The notes: generated by a model from the sequence alone, not told the origin. 64,000 nucleotides of DNA from Paludibacteraceae bacterium (GCA_017517845.1 JAFWXW010000001.1:62001-126000); one strand, 5' to 3'. Positions 17,324 to 27,037 are shown, counted from the stretch's first letter. A program made the numbers and translations.

Positions 17324-19561
17324 ATGAATACCTTAAACGAAAGTCAGTATAATGCAGTAATGTATAATTCTGGACCTTCCTTAGTTATAGCAGGGGCGGG
17401 TTCTGGAAAAACACGTGTTCTAACATATAAAGTGGCACAACTGATTCGTGAAGGTTATGCCCCAAATTCTATTCTTGTTCTTACATTTACTAATAAAGCT
17501 GCTAAGGAAATGAAGTCACGTATCACAGAAATGGTAGATCCTCGTATGGCTAGATATGTGGCGATGGGAACATTTCACTCTCAGTTTTCTCGTATCCTAA
17601 GAGATGAACATGAATATATAGGCTTAACTCGCGATTTCACCGTTTATGATACCACAGACTCCAAGAGTTTGATAAAAAGTATCGTCAAACAAATGGGTCT
17701 TGACGAGAAATTATATACTACCAATGTTGTCTCTGGTAGAATTTCTGCTGCAAAAAACAGATTAATTACCCCCGATAATTATGGAGATAAAGAGGGTGTA
17801 ACGTACGATGTTTTACACAGAATTCCCAAAGTAAAAGATATTTTCAGAGAATATGTGGAAAGATGCAAAATAGCCAATGCTATAGACTTTGATGATATGC
17901 TTTTGCTTATTTATAAGCTCTTTGTGCAGCACCCAGAGGTGTTGGAAAAATATCAAGAAAGATTCCAATTTATTCTTATAGATGAGTATCAAGATACTAA
18001 TTTAGCACAGTATAAGATAATTAAACTTTTAGCCGATAAACATCACAGGGTTTGTGTGGTAGGTGATGACTCTCAAAGTATTTATTCCTTTAGAGGTGCA
18101 GATATAAATAATATCTTGCAGTTTCAGAGTAATTATCCTGAGGCTAAGTTATTTAAACTAGAAAAAAATTATCGTTCTACAGAAAATATTGTTAAAGCAG
18201 CAAACTCTTTAATAAAAAGGAATAGTCATAGAATACCTAAAACCCTTTATTCTGACAATGGAGATGGTCATCTAATAAAAGTATATAATCCTGAAAATGA
18301 ATCAGAAGAAGCAGATGTTGTGGTAAGGCAGATTAATAGAATCAATAGAGATGAAAATGTGTCTTATAACAACTTTGCTGTGCTCTATAGAACAAACTCT
18401 CAGTCTAGAGTCTTTGAAAAAAAATTAAGAGAGTCCAGAATTCCGTATGCCATTTATGGTTCGCTTTCTTTTTATCAACGTAAATCTGTAAAAGATATGT
18501 TGGCATATTTACGTTTGGTGGTAAATCCAAAAGATGATGAATCTTATCTACGTGCCATAAAAACTCCAAGCAAAGGAATTGGTGATACAACATTAGAAAG
18601 ATTGCGTAATGCAGCACTAGAAAGAGGAGTGTCATTGTTGGAGGCTACTGATGATTTGGAGGGAACAGAAATAAAAGCAGCGGCTGGGAAACGTTTAATA
18701 GCATTTACAGAGGGCATAAGAAAGTTAAGGGCAGGAATGTCTGAGCTCAGTCTTATTGATTTGACTAAGCGGATATTGGATTTTAGTGGTTTAATGCAAT
18801 ATTATTCAGCTGATAACCAAGACAATGATGATGCATTGGATAATATTGATGGATTAATAAAAAATATTACTGATTATGTAGAGGAAAAGGGAAAAAATGA
18901 TGAGATACCAACTCTTTCTAGTTTCCTTTCTGATGCAGCATTACAAACAGATGCAGACAAAGAAGAAGACGTAAATACAGAAAAAGTTTCAATTATGACA
19001 GTTCATGCTTCAAAAGGTTTGGAATTTGATTATGTATTTATAGTTGGTGCAGAAGAAGAACTTTTTCCTTCTCCTAGATGTGTGGCAGATGATGAGATAG
19101 AGGAAGAAAGAAGACTTATGTATGTGGCTATAACTCGTGCTGCTAAACGTTGTTTTATTTTATATACCAATAAACGAACAAGGTTTGGTAAAGATATATA
19201 TCCACAAAGAAGTAGATTTATTTCAGAAATAGATGATAATTATCTAGAAATGGGTAATTCATTTATAGAAAGAAATAGACCTACACATATTAGTACCTCT
19301 TCTTATAATAAACCTACTTATTCAAATCCTAACCCTAGTTTACATAAATTGGTAAAACCTAGTATTGGATTGGGAGCAATGGCTTCGTCAGATGCAACTA
19401 AGGTAAAAGTGGGTGATATGATAGAACATAGTCATTTTGGTGTTGGAGAGGTTTTAGAATTAATTGATGCTCCTTCTGGACGTCAAATGAAAGTGAACTT
19501 TAAGAACCAAGGAATAAAACTGATGATATTAAAGTTTGTGAAATTTAAAATATTAAGTTAG
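17324..19561 (+). CDS. UvrD/PcrA-family ATP-dependent DNA helicase
   Basis: Superfamily 1A 3'-5' helicase of 745 aa, used in nucleotide excision and mismatch repair and in clearing recombination or replication blocks. Walker A GAGSGKTR lies at residues 24-31, motif Ib TFTNKAAKEM near 54-63, the Walker B region LIDEYQDTN near 217-225, GDDSQSIYSFRGAD near 246-259, and VSIMTVHASKGLEFDYVFIVG and VAITRA in the second half. The C-terminal ~60 residues form the basic tail typical of PcrA, which binds RNA polymerase. It is followed after 20 bp by the receptor gene. Confidence 0.95.
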   Translation: MNTLNESQYNAVMYNSGPSLVIAGAGSGKTRVLTYKVAQLIREGYAPNSILVLTFTNKAAKEMKSRITEMVDPRMARYVAMGTFHSQFSRILRDEHEYIGLTRDFTVYDTTDSKSLIKSIVKQMGLDEKLYTTNVVSGRISAAKNRLITPDNYGDKEGVTYDVLHRIPKVKDIFREYVERCKIANAIDFDDMLLLIYKLFVQHPEVLEKYQERFQFILIDEYQDTNLAQYKIIKLLADKHHRVCVVGDDSQSIYSFRGADINNILQFQSNYPEAKLFKLEKNYRSTENIVKAANSLIKRNSHRIPKTLYSDNGDGHLIKVYNPENESEEADVVVRQINRINRDENVSYNNFAVLYRTNSQSRVFEKKLRESRIPYAIYGSLSFYQRKSVKDMLAYLRLVVNPKDDESYLRAIKTPSKGIGDTTLERLRNAALERGVSLLEATDDLEGTEIKAAAGKRLIAFTEGIRKLRAGMSELSLIDLTKRILDFSGLMQYYSADNQDNDDALDNIDGLIKNITDYVEEKGKNDEIPTLSSFLSDAALQTDADKEEDVNTEKVSIMTVHASKGLEFDYVFIVGAEEELFPSPRCVADDEIEEERRLMYVAITRAAKRCFILYTNKRTRFGKDIYPQRSRFISEIDDNYLEMGNSFIERNRPTHISTSSYNKPTYSNPNPSLHKLVKPSIGLGAMASSDATKVKVGDMIEHSHFGVGEVLELIDAPSGRQMKVNFKNQGIKLMILKFVKFKILS

Positions 19562-19581
19562 TTTTTCCGTTTTTAAATATA

Positions 19582-21996
19582 TTGAAGAAGTTACTTATTA
19601 TATTATTAATTTTTAGTTATTTTCCTATTATTTCTGCTAATAATAAGGATAAAACTATTACGGGATATGTTCGCACAGAATTAGGGGAACTTATGCCGTA
19701 TGTGGATATATATACTGCAGACAATAAGACTTTTACTGTTTCAGACTCTATAGGAAAGTTTTATTTGACCACAAAACAAGATACTATAACATTGTTTTTT
19801 AGTCACATAGGCTATTTAAAAGAAAAACTTTTTATTAAATTTTATAATACTCCTCAGAGATTTGTGAATGTGGTTCTTAAAGAAGAAACACAGGGGCTGA
19901 GTGACATATTGGTTCATGGTGAAAAACTTCAATATACCACTGCTCAAACTGTAGATTTAACCAATTTATCTGTATTGCCACAGGCTTCTGGTGGTGGAAT
20001 AGAGTCTTTGTTAAAAACTTTTCAGGGTGTAAGTTCCAATAATGAACTTTCTTCTCAATATTCTGTTCGTGGTGGTAGTTATGACGAGAATAGTGTTTAT
20101 GTTAATGGGATTGAAGTTTATAGACCATATTTAATAAGGAGTGGAGAGCAGGAAGGATTAAGTTTTGTCAATCCTGATATGACTGGCATGGTAGATTTTT
20201 CTGCGGGTGGTTTTGATGCTCTTTATGGTGATAAATTATCTTCTGTACTAAATATAGAGTATAGAAAGCCATATAGATTTGAAGCAGGTGTGTCTGCAAG
20301 TTTTACTGGAGCAACTGCGTATGTGGGTAGTTCTAATGAGAAATATTCCCAATTACATGGTTTCAGATATAAAAACTCATCTTTTATATTGGGAACCCTT
20401 CAAACTCAAGCAGAGTATAATCCAAATTTCTTCGATTATCAAACCTATATTACCTATAAACCACATGAAAAGGTGGAACTTTCTTTTTTAGGCAATATAT
20501 CTCAGAATACTTATAATTTTATACCAGAGACTCGTTCCACAACTTTTGGCTCTTTAAATGATATACAGAATTTTACCGTCTATTTTGATGGTCAAGAGAA
20601 AGATGTGTTTAGGACTTTTTTTGGAGCTTTATCTGCCAAATATCAGGTTAATGATAAGTTGAACCTAGGTCTTACAGTGTCTTCTTTTTATACAGATGAG
20701 AGGGTAAATTATGACATAGAAGGTGAGTATTGGTTAAATAAGGTGTCTTCTATGGACGGAACTGACTCTCAACAAACTGGGGTGGGAAACTATTATGAAC
20801 ATGCCAGAAATACAATGTCTAGTGTGGTGGCTAAGGTCTCTCATGATGGGGTTTATTCATTTAATAAAAATAATGATTTGCGTTGGGGTTTAGAATATGT
20901 TTATGAAAAAGTAAACGAGAGTGTGAATGAATGGGAGATGCGTGATTCTTCTGGATATTCAATTCCATATACTTCTAACGTAAATTTATATTACAAATTG
21001 GTATCAGAAAATCATCTTTCTGAATCTAAGATTAGAGCTTATGTTCAAGATACTTATCGCTGGCATTTGAATAAAGGTGGCATGCTTTCTTTTACGGGCG
21101 GTGTAAGATTAAATTATTGGACATTTAATAATGAATTAACAGTAAGTCCACGTGTTGTAGTGGCATATTTTCCTGATATTAAGCCAGATATAAGATTTCG
21201 TTTTGCAGCAGGTTTATATTATCAGTCGCCTACTTATAAGGAAATCAAGGATACTGTAACCATAGGAAATTATCATACCAACTATTTAAACAAAGAAATT
21301 AGTTCGCAGAGTTCGCTTCAGTTTATAGCGGGTATGGATTATTATTATAGGGTTTGGAATAGACCATTTAAGTTGACAGCAGAGGTCTTTTATAAGTACT
21401 TAGATAATATAATTCCATATACTCTGGATAATGTGAGTATAAATTATATGGGTAAAAACTGTGCCTCTGGTTATGCAGCAGGTTTTGATGTTAAGTTGTT
21501 TGGAGAAGTGGTTCCTGGGGTGGATTCATGGGTAAGTTTTTCACTCATTAGAACAATGGAAGATATAGAAGGTGATGGACATGGATTTATACCTAGACCA
21601 ACAGACCAATTGTATAATGTATCACTTTTCTTCCAAGATTATATTCCAGGAATTCCTCAATATAGAATTCATGTATTGTTTAATTGGGCTCAAGGTTTGC
21701 CTACAGGGCCTCCTCATAGTTCTAAATATATAGCTTCTAGTGCCAGAATGCCAGATTATAGAAGGGTAGATATTGGTTTGTCTAGAAAATTTGAGAAGGG
21801 TAAAGATGCTTGGATGGGACGTGGTTTCTTTAAACCTTTTAAGGAAATATTAATTTCTTTTGAAGTGTTAAACTTGTTTGGATTTAAAAATGTGAACTCA
21901 TATTATTGGGTTACAGATATTTATAATATTCAGTATGCTGTGCCAAATTATTTATCTGGACGCCAATTTAATCTTAAATTACAATTAAAATTTTAG
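19582..21996 (+). CDS. TonB-dependent outer-membrane receptor
   Basis: 804 aa: signal peptide (about 1-19), a CarboxypepD_reg-like domain (about 22-105), then a plug domain (VRGGSYDENSVYVNGIEVYRP region, about 155-180) and a long 22-strand-type barrel ending in an aromatic-rich strand (FNLKLQLKF). It imports an unknown ligand using TonB energy. No SusD partner lies beside it, so it is not a classic glycan (Sus) pair. A siderophore or cobalamin substrate is possible because a BtuFCD-type system lies 4 kb away, but this is inference. The start is TTG; the next gene begins 2 bp after its stop. Confidence 0.9.
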   Translation: MKKLLIILLIFSYFPIISANNKDKTITGYVRTELGELMPYVDIYTADNKTFTVSDSIGKFYLTTKQDTITLFFSHIGYLKEKLFIKFYNTPQRFVNVVLKEETQGLSDILVHGEKLQYTTAQTVDLTNLSVLPQASGGGIESLLKTFQGVSSNNELSSQYSVRGGSYDENSVYVNGIEVYRPYLIRSGEQEGLSFVNPDMTGMVDFSAGGFDALYGDKLSSVLNIEYRKPYRFEAGVSASFTGATAYVGSSNEKYSQLHGFRYKNSSFILGTLQTQAEYNPNFFDYQTYITYKPHEKVELSFLGNISQNTYNFIPETRSTTFGSLNDIQNFTVYFDGQEKDVFRTFFGALSAKYQVNDKLNLGLTVSSFYTDERVNYDIEGEYWLNKVSSMDGTDSQQTGVGNYYEHARNTMSSVVAKVSHDGVYSFNKNNDLRWGLEYVYEKVNESVNEWEMRDSSGYSIPYTSNVNLYYKLVSENHLSESKIRAYVQDTYRWHLNKGGMLSFTGGVRLNYWTFNNELTVSPRVVVAYFPDIKPDIRFRFAAGLYYQSPTYKEIKDTVTIGNYHTNYLNKEISSQSSLQFIAGMDYYYRVWNRPFKLTAEVFYKYLDNIIPYTLDNVSINYMGKNCASGYAAGFDVKLFGEVVPGVDSWVSFSLIRTMEDIEGDGHGFIPRPTDQLYNVSLFFQDYIPGIPQYRIHVLFNWAQGLPTGPPHSSKYIASSARMPDYRRVDIGLSRKFEKGKDAWMGRGFFKPFKEILISFEVLNLFGFKNVNSYYWVTDIYNIQYAVPNYLSGRQFNLKLQLKF

Positions 21997-21998
21997 AT

Positions 21999-23231
21999 AT
22001 GTATAATTTCGTTTTTTGGATAATAATAACTATTATCTTATTAGAATTTGTTCTCAATAGAGTGGTGTCATACCTAAACTCTACGTGGTTTGGAAAGCCT
22101 ATACCAAAAGAGTTGGATGGTATCTATGATGCACAGAAGTATGATAAACAGCAAAAATATAGTATGACAAGCTATAAATTTTCCACTGTGATGTCTTCTA
22201 TTAACATAGTGATCTCATTAGTGGCATTATTTATAGGTTTTTATGGGTGGTACGATGATGTTTTGAGAGAGGTTATAGACAATAATATCTTGTTGTCTAT
22301 CACATTCTTAGTAACATTAGGCATAATTTCTTCTATCATAGATATTCCTTTTTCTTATTATTCTACTTTCAAGATAGAAGAAGAATTTGGTTTTAATAAA
22401 TCTACTAAGAAGACTTTCTGGTTTGACCAACTAAAAGAAATATTAGTTACTATGGTTTTAACTGGAGTGTTATACGGAGCAATAGTGGCTCTTTATGAGT
22501 TAATTCCAGATTATTTCTGGATATTGGCTTGGGCTGTAGTAATGTTATTCTCATTATTTATGTCAATGTTCTATTCTCAACTGATAGTCCCTCTATTTAA
22601 CAAACAAACTCCACTCGAAGATGGCGAACTAAGAACTGCAATAGAAAATTTTGCAAAAAGTGTAGATTTTAAGGTTACAGATATTTATGTAATGGATAGT
22701 TCAAAACGTAGCACCAAGGCTAATGCTTATTTTACTGGTTTTGGTCCTAAAAAAAGAATTGTCTTATTTGATACTTTGATTGAGAAATTAACTACTGAGG
22801 AAATTGTGGCAGTGCTTTCACATGAAATAGGTCATAATAAGCATAAACATATAGTTAAGTCTATTTGCTTGTCTGCATTAACTTCTCTATTTATGTTTGC
22901 AATTTTTGGTTATTTGGTCTCAAGTCCTGAACTTTCTGAGGCGATGGGTGGAAGTGTGCCTTCTTTCCATCTTGGAATGTTTGCATTTATGATGTTGTAT
23001 AGTCCTATTTCTTTGATTTTAGGCATTCTTACAAGTGTACTTTCTCGTAAAAATGAATTTGAGGCTGATGCTTTTGCTGCAAATCATGGATTAGGTGATG
23101 CGTTGTGTTCTGCTCTTAAGAAGATTTCTTCTGAGGCACTTTCAAACCTTCAACCTCACCCAGCATACGTATTCTTTAAGTATTCACACCCAACATTGTT
23201 GCAACGCATTAGAAAGATTAAAACTATGTAA
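21999..23231 (+). CDS. M48-family CAAX-type prenyl protease homologue (Ste24-like)
   Basis: A 410-aa integral-membrane zinc metalloprotease with several hydrophobic segments (about 1-20, 65-85, 98-118, 150-195, 285-305, 325-345). HEIGH at 275-279 gives two zinc His ligands and the catalytic Glu; the third ligand is probably Glu353 in NEFEADAFA. Prokaryotic Ste24 homologues are thought to work in membrane-protein quality control. It is joined to the TonB receptor by a 2-bp gap. Confidence 0.93.
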   Translation: MYNFVFWIIITIILLEFVLNRVVSYLNSTWFGKPIPKELDGIYDAQKYDKQQKYSMTSYKFSTVMSSINIVISLVALFIGFYGWYDDVLREVIDNNILLSITFLVTLGIISSIIDIPFSYYSTFKIEEEFGFNKSTKKTFWFDQLKEILVTMVLTGVLYGAIVALYELIPDYFWILAWAVVMLFSLFMSMFYSQLIVPLFNKQTPLEDGELRTAIENFAKSVDFKVTDIYVMDSSKRSTKANAYFTGFGPKKRIVLFDTLIEKLTTEEIVAVLSHEIGHNKHKHIVKSICLSALTSLFMFAIFGYLVSSPELSEAMGGSVPSFHLGMFAFMMLYSPISLILGILTSVLSRKNEFEADAFAANHGLGDALCSALKKISSEALSNLQPHPAYVFFKYSHPTLLQRIRKIKTM

Positions 23232-23245
23232 TAATTGCAGTTAAG

Positions 23246-23396
23246 AGTTAAATTCTTCACTTCGCGCTCTTCGCGGGATTTTATTTATTATTGACTACAA
23301 AAACTAAACTCGTTCCACTCAAACAGTAGTTTTTGCTTAACGTCAATAATTACATAAAATCTATTTCCGCTCATCACGAGGCGTTCAAATTTAACT
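23246..23396. repeat. ~150-bp near-palindromic intergenic repeat, copy B (inverted relative to copy A)
   Basis: The reverse complement shares with 2995-3153 the blocks GATGAGCGGAAA, GATTTTATGTAATTATT, ACGTTAAGCAAAA, GTTTTTGTAGT and AATAATAAATAAAATCCCG. The outer arms (AGTTAAATT and AATTTAACT) differ from those of copy A but also pair with each other. Confidence 0.8.
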
Positions 23397-23444
23397 CCTA
23401 ACTCCTAATTCCTAACTCCTAATTCCTAACTCCTAACTCCTAAC
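23392..23444. repeat. Heptanucleotide tandem repeat, locus 1
   Basis: About seven tandem units of TAACTCC / TAATTCC (complement GGAGTTA) ending 3 bp before the pncC ATG. Because of it, no ordinary ribosome-binding site can be seen. Confidence 0.9.
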
Positions 23445-23447
23445 TAT

Positions 23448-23903
23448 ATGAAAAATTTTACTGTTTGTACTGCGGAGAGTTGCACCGGTGGGAATATAGC
23501 TCATCAGATTACACTTGTGCCTGGTAGTTCTGCGTATTATGTAGGCGGGGTAGTGTCATACGCCAATGAAGTTAAGATAAATACATTGGGTGTGCCTGCA
23601 GAATGTATAAAAGAATATGGTGCTGTGAGCAAACAAACAGTGGAAGCTATGGCTATGGGTGTTCGCCGCATTATGAATGCAGACTATTCCATTGCAACCT
23701 CTGGCATTGCAGGCCCTGGAGGGGGAAGTGCAGAAAAACCAGTTGGAACTGTGTGGATGGCAGTTGCTGATAAGGAAAATGTTTATAGTCAGCTATGTAA
23801 GTTTAGTGGCACTCGTACAGAAGTGATAGAACAAGCAACTGAAGCTGCATTTGAGTTATTCAGAGAGAAATTTGGATTCCCACTCATTCATGGTGAACAA
23901 TAG
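23448..23903 (+). CDS. pncC: Nicotinamide-nucleotide amidohydrolase PncC (CinA C-terminal domain)
   Basis: Deamidates nicotinamide mononucleotide to nicotinate mononucleotide for NAD recycling. The 151-aa protein is a stand-alone CinA C-terminal domain. It shows the early AESCTGG motif (residues 6-12), GAVSKQTVEAMA, and ATSGIAGPGGGSAEKPVGTVW split over about 87-107. The usual N-terminal CinA domain is absent, as in many bacteria. The 3' end overlaps the convergent ABC ATPase gene by 48 bp. A heptamer repeat array occupies its leader. Confidence 0.93.
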   Translation: MKNFTVCTAESCTGGNIAHQITLVPGSSAYYVGGVVSYANEVKINTLGVPAECIKEYGAVSKQTVEAMAMGVRRIMNADYSIATSGIAGPGGGSAEKPVGTVWMAVADKENVYSQLCKFSGTRTEVIEQATEAAFELFREKFGFPLIHGEQ

Positions 23904-24860
23904 GTTTTCAATGGTATAAAATTCGTGGTGGTGTGTGTTAAGGTATAAATTCCATTTCCCATCACCACTTATATTTATTCTAAGGGGAGAATTTTCTACT
24001 ATTTTATATCCATTTCTTTGTAATGCTCTCTCTGTCCAATAATAGTAAATACTCTTATCTCCATGAATGCTAACCTCTTTATAGACAGGGTAATTCATTC
24101 TGAAACCACCAGTGCTCTCATCAAAACGGAAACGTTCTGTACCAAATGTTTTTTGTAAATCTCCATTTAGAATGAGGTCTTCTGGAAGTCCTGTCTTTAA
24201 TTTTCCAGATGTCATCATCCATATTTTGTCTGCCACTTGTAGCGTAAGTTCTAGCTCGTGAGTAGAAAGAAGAATGGCTTTTTTAGTTTTTTTAGCCAAA
24301 CTCTGTAGAAGTTGCATAATATCTATAGTATTGGGCAAATCTAGATGTGATGTAGGTTCGTCCAAAAATATGATAGGAGTGTCTTGTGCTAGTGCTTTGG
24401 CTATCATGGTGCGTTGCTTCTCGCCGTCTGATAGTGAACTATATCTATAATCTTTTTTATGAGTAAGGTGAACTGCCTCTATGGCATTGTCTATTATAGA
24501 TTTGTCTTTTTTAGATAATTTTCCAAACCAGTTGGTATATGGAAATCTTCCCATTTCTACTATTTCACACACTCGCAGTGAACTAGTAGGCATATTGTCC
24601 GTTAAGACCCAAGAAATAAGTTTAGATTTATCAGAAAGTGATATTTTATTAAGTTTCTTATTTTTTATCTCTATTTTTCCACCTAATGGGTCTTGAAGTC
24701 CTACCAAAGTGCGTATAAGTGTAGATTTTCCAGAACCATTTGGTCCTATAAGGCACACCATTTCACCTGCATAAAGGCTGAGTGCAAGGTTTTTGGCTAT
24801 GTATGTTTTATCATAACCAATATCTAATTTTCTGGTATTTAAAATAACTTCGGCTTCCAT
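23856..24860 (-). CDS. ABC transporter ATP-binding protein, cobalamin/iron-siderophore type (BtuD/FecE-like)
   Basis: Energises uptake through the adjacent FecCD permease. 334 aa: Walker A GPNGSGKS near residues 38-45, signature SLSDGEKQR near 142-150, Walker B IIFLDEPTSHLD near 165-176 and H-loop STHE near 199. Residues after about 250 form an extra ~80-aa C-terminal region found in Bacteroidota members of this family; its role is not known. The ATG overlaps the permease stop by one base (TAATG). It converges on pncC with a 48-bp coding overlap. Confidence 0.92.
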   Translation of the reverse strand: MEAEVILNTRKLDIGYDKTYIAKNLALSLYAGEMVCLIGPNGSGKSTLIRTLVGLQDPLGGKIEIKNKKLNKISLSDKSKLISWVLTDNMPTSSLRVCEIVEMGRFPYTNWFGKLSKKDKSIIDNAIEAVHLTHKKDYRYSSLSDGEKQRTMIAKALAQDTPIIFLDEPTSHLDLPNTIDIMQLLQSLAKKTKKAILLSTHELELTLQVADKIWMMTSGKLKTGLPEDLILNGDLQKTFGTERFRFDESTGGFRMNYPVYKEVSIHGDKSIYYYWTERALQRNGYKIVENSPLRINISGDGKWNLYLNTHHHEFYTIENLLFTMNEWESKFLSE

Positions 24861-25876
24861 TACCCATGAAGATGTTTATTTTTAAAAATTACCCAAAGAA
24901 TAATAGGTGCACCAATAAGTGAACTTACAGAGTTGATAGGTAGCACCGAATCTGTCCATGGCATTTGTGAAATTATATCACATAAGCTAAGTAGGCTAGC
25001 ACCAACAATAATACAAGCAGGAAGGACTATTCTGTGATCTGATGTGCGAAACATTCCTCTCACTATATGTGGCACAGCCATACCTATAAAGGCAATAGGT
25101 CCTGTAAATGCAGTGGCAGTGCCTGCCAATAAGCAACATAAAATGATTACAATAATCTTTATTCCGCTTATGGAAACGCCTAAACCAGTTGCATATCTCT
25201 CTCCCAAAAGTAGTGCGTTTAGTTTTTTAGGTAGGAATAAAGATAAAATGAGGCAGATTATAATGATGGGTGCCATAACATTTAAAAATTGCCATGTTAC
25301 AGAACTTAAACTTCCCATACTCCACATTACAAATAGTTTAAGTGAATCTGCATTGCTAACACTTTGTAATACATTAACCACAGACCCTGCAATGCTACCA
25401 AACATCATACCCACAATAAGCAATGAAACAGTATCGTTTACTCTGCTAGAAACTCCTAAAACTAGAATTAGAACTAATAATGAGCCCAAAATGGCAGCTC
25501 CCACTTGTGCCCACGCGTTAGACACTAGTACTACAGGTAGAAACGCACTTCCCATCAAAAGTAATGCCACTCCTAGACTAGCACCAGAACTAATACCCAA
25601 AACGTATGGTCCAGCCAATGGATTTTGGAATAGTGTTTGCATATAAAGACCAGAAACTGCAAGTGCCGAACCAGTGAGTAGTGCAGTGATGGCTTTAGGA
25701 AGTCGGAAGTTGTATATTATATGCCATAGTCCAGTATCTTCTGCCGCTCCAGAGAATATCTCTCTAATCTCAGAAAGTGAAATGTGGACACTTCCGAGTA
25801 TTAGGTCTAACGAAAAGAATGCCAAGCATAGGAAAGACCACAAAATAAATAATATAATATTTGATGTGTTTTTCAA
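24860..25876 (-). CDS. FecCD-family ABC permease (BtuC-like)
   Basis: 338-aa inner-membrane permease with about ten hydrophobic segments. Family blocks include LFQNPLAGPYVLGISSGASLG (about residues 87-107) and GPIAFIGMAVPHIVRG (about 264-279, the coupling-helix region that contacts the ATPase). Substrate class is vitamin B12, haem or ferric siderophore. It is co-transcribed with the ATPase. The likely binding protein is encoded divergently at 27178, on the far side of a glycosyltransferase gene. Confidence 0.92.
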   Translation of the reverse strand: MKNTSNIILFILWSFLCLAFFSLDLILGSVHISLSEIREIFSGAAEDTGLWHIIYNFRLPKAITALLTGSALAVSGLYMQTLFQNPLAGPYVLGISSGASLGVALLLMGSAFLPVVLVSNAWAQVGAAILGSLLVLILVLGVSSRVNDTVSLLIVGMMFGSIAGSVVNVLQSVSNADSLKLFVMWSMGSLSSVTWQFLNVMAPIIIICLILSLFLPKKLNALLLGERYATGLGVSISGIKIIVIILCCLLAGTATAFTGPIAFIGMAVPHIVRGMFRTSDHRIVLPACIIVGASLLSLCDIISQMPWTDSVLPINSVSSLIGAPIILWVIFKNKHLHG

Positions 25877-25878
25877 AC

Positions 25879-25918
25879 AGTTAGGAGTTAGGAGTTAGGG
25901 GTTAGGAGTTTGGAGTTG
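25879..25918. repeat. Heptanucleotide tandem repeat, locus 2
   Basis: About five units of GGAGTTA, some varied (GGGGTTA, GGAGTTT), between the permease start and the glycosyltransferase stop. The last codons of the glycosyltransferase (TPNS and stop) are read from it. Confidence 0.88.
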
Positions 25919-27032
25919 AAAATAGTTCTCTAGTTTTAGAGTTTAATTCGCTCCAGCTATATTTTTGTTTTTCGGTGCGAATGTGGGGTAAGAATTCTGC
26001 TGTTCTGTCATTTTCGTAGAAATCCTTAATTGCATTAGCCACAGCTTCTGGATTAACCTCTGTTACATAACCAACCTTGCCATGAGGCACAATCTCTGCC
26101 AAACCACCCACATTGGTCACAAGCATAGGTTTTTCCAATTGGTATGCCACTTGTGTAACACCGCTCTGTGTGGCAGTTTTATATGGTTGAGCCACAATTT
26201 CTGCTGCAGAAAAATATGTAGCGACCTCATTGGTTGGTATAAATTCTGTAAACCAATGAATTCTTCCGAATAGATTCAATTCTTTTTCTAGGCGTTTATA
26301 TCTTTCTGAATTGTTATAAAATTCACCTGCAACTATGAGTCTAATATCATTAGGTAAATATTTAAACGACTCCATTAAAATATCTAGACCTTTGTATTCA
26401 CGAATAAATCCGAAGAAAAGCACATACTTAAAACTAGGGTCAATCATTAATTTTTCGCATGCCAATTCTTTTTTACAAGTCTCACCATAAATATTATACA
26501 CAGGGTGTGGAGTGCAAATTTTGGGCTTATTGTGCTTATCAAACTTATTCACGTCATCTAGTACAGACTGAGAAAGTGTGATAAAACCATCTACAGAATT
26601 AACAAAGTATTTTCCTAAAGTAATATCACCAATACGTTTTTCATGTGGAATCATATTATCCACTATAGCAAAAACTTTAGTTTTTTTATTTTTACGAATA
26701 AGTCGGCTGATAGTGCCAAGGCAAGGAGCCATAAATGGCAACCAAAATCTAACCAATACCATATCGTAGTTTTCTTTTGCTATTCTTTTGCCTACACTGA
26801 ACCAATTAAATGGATTTATAGAATTAACTGTGCGTGAGATATTTAAGTCTTCTGGTGCAGGGTCTGTGCTGTATTGTGTGGTGCCAGGAAAAAGAAAAGA
26901 AGGGTATTGGAGAGTAAATGTTTCTAACTTTACATCTTCTCCTTCTTTGACAAATTGGCGTGCCATACATTCATTGAATGTAGCAAGACCGCCTCTATAT
27001 GGATATGCTGGACCGATAAATAATATTTTCAT
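25902..27032 (-). CDS. Glycosyltransferase, GT4/group 1 family
   Basis: 376 aa from the ATG at 27032. Transfers an activated sugar to an envelope polysaccharide, glycolipid or similar acceptor; the acceptor is unknown. It starts MKILFIGPAYPYRGGLATF, the Rossmann start of GT-B enzymes, and has FFGFIREYKGLDILMESF near residue 205 and the nucleotide-sugar-binding EXE region (EIVAQPYKTATQSGVTQVA) near 290-308. The frame stays open to 27332, but that part is translated heptamer repeat and is rejected. The gene is flanked by heptamer repeats on both sides and interrupts a cobalamin/iron transport locus, so it may have been inserted there. Confidence 0.87.
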   Translation of the reverse strand: MKILFIGPAYPYRGGLATFNECMARQFVKEGEDVKLETFTLQYPSFLFPGTTQYSTDPAPEDLNISRTVNSINPFNWFSVGKRIAKENYDMVLVRFWLPFMAPCLGTISRLIRKNKKTKVFAIVDNMIPHEKRIGDITLGKYFVNSVDGFITLSQSVLDDVNKFDKHNKPKICTPHPVYNIYGETCKKELACEKLMIDPSFKYVLFFGFIREYKGLDILMESFKYLPNDIRLIVAGEFYNNSERYKRLEKELNLFGRIHWFTEFIPTNEVATYFSAAEIVAQPYKTATQSGVTQVAYQLEKPMLVTNVGGLAEIVPHGKVGYVTEVNPEAVANAIKDFYENDRTAEFLPHIRTEKQKYSWSELNSKTRELFSTPNS

Positions 27033-27037
27033 AACAC

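Noticed and set aside
19582..21996. SusC-like glycan receptor
   Set aside because: No SusD gene follows; the next gene is an M48 protease, and the length (804 aa) is shorter than usual for SusC.
23392..23444. Possible CRISPR array
   Set aside because: Units are 7 bp, directly tandem and without spacers; no cas genes.
25044..25646. 200-codon open frame opposite the BtuC-like permease
   Set aside because: Antisense to a strongly supported gene; composition is that of a reversed membrane protein.
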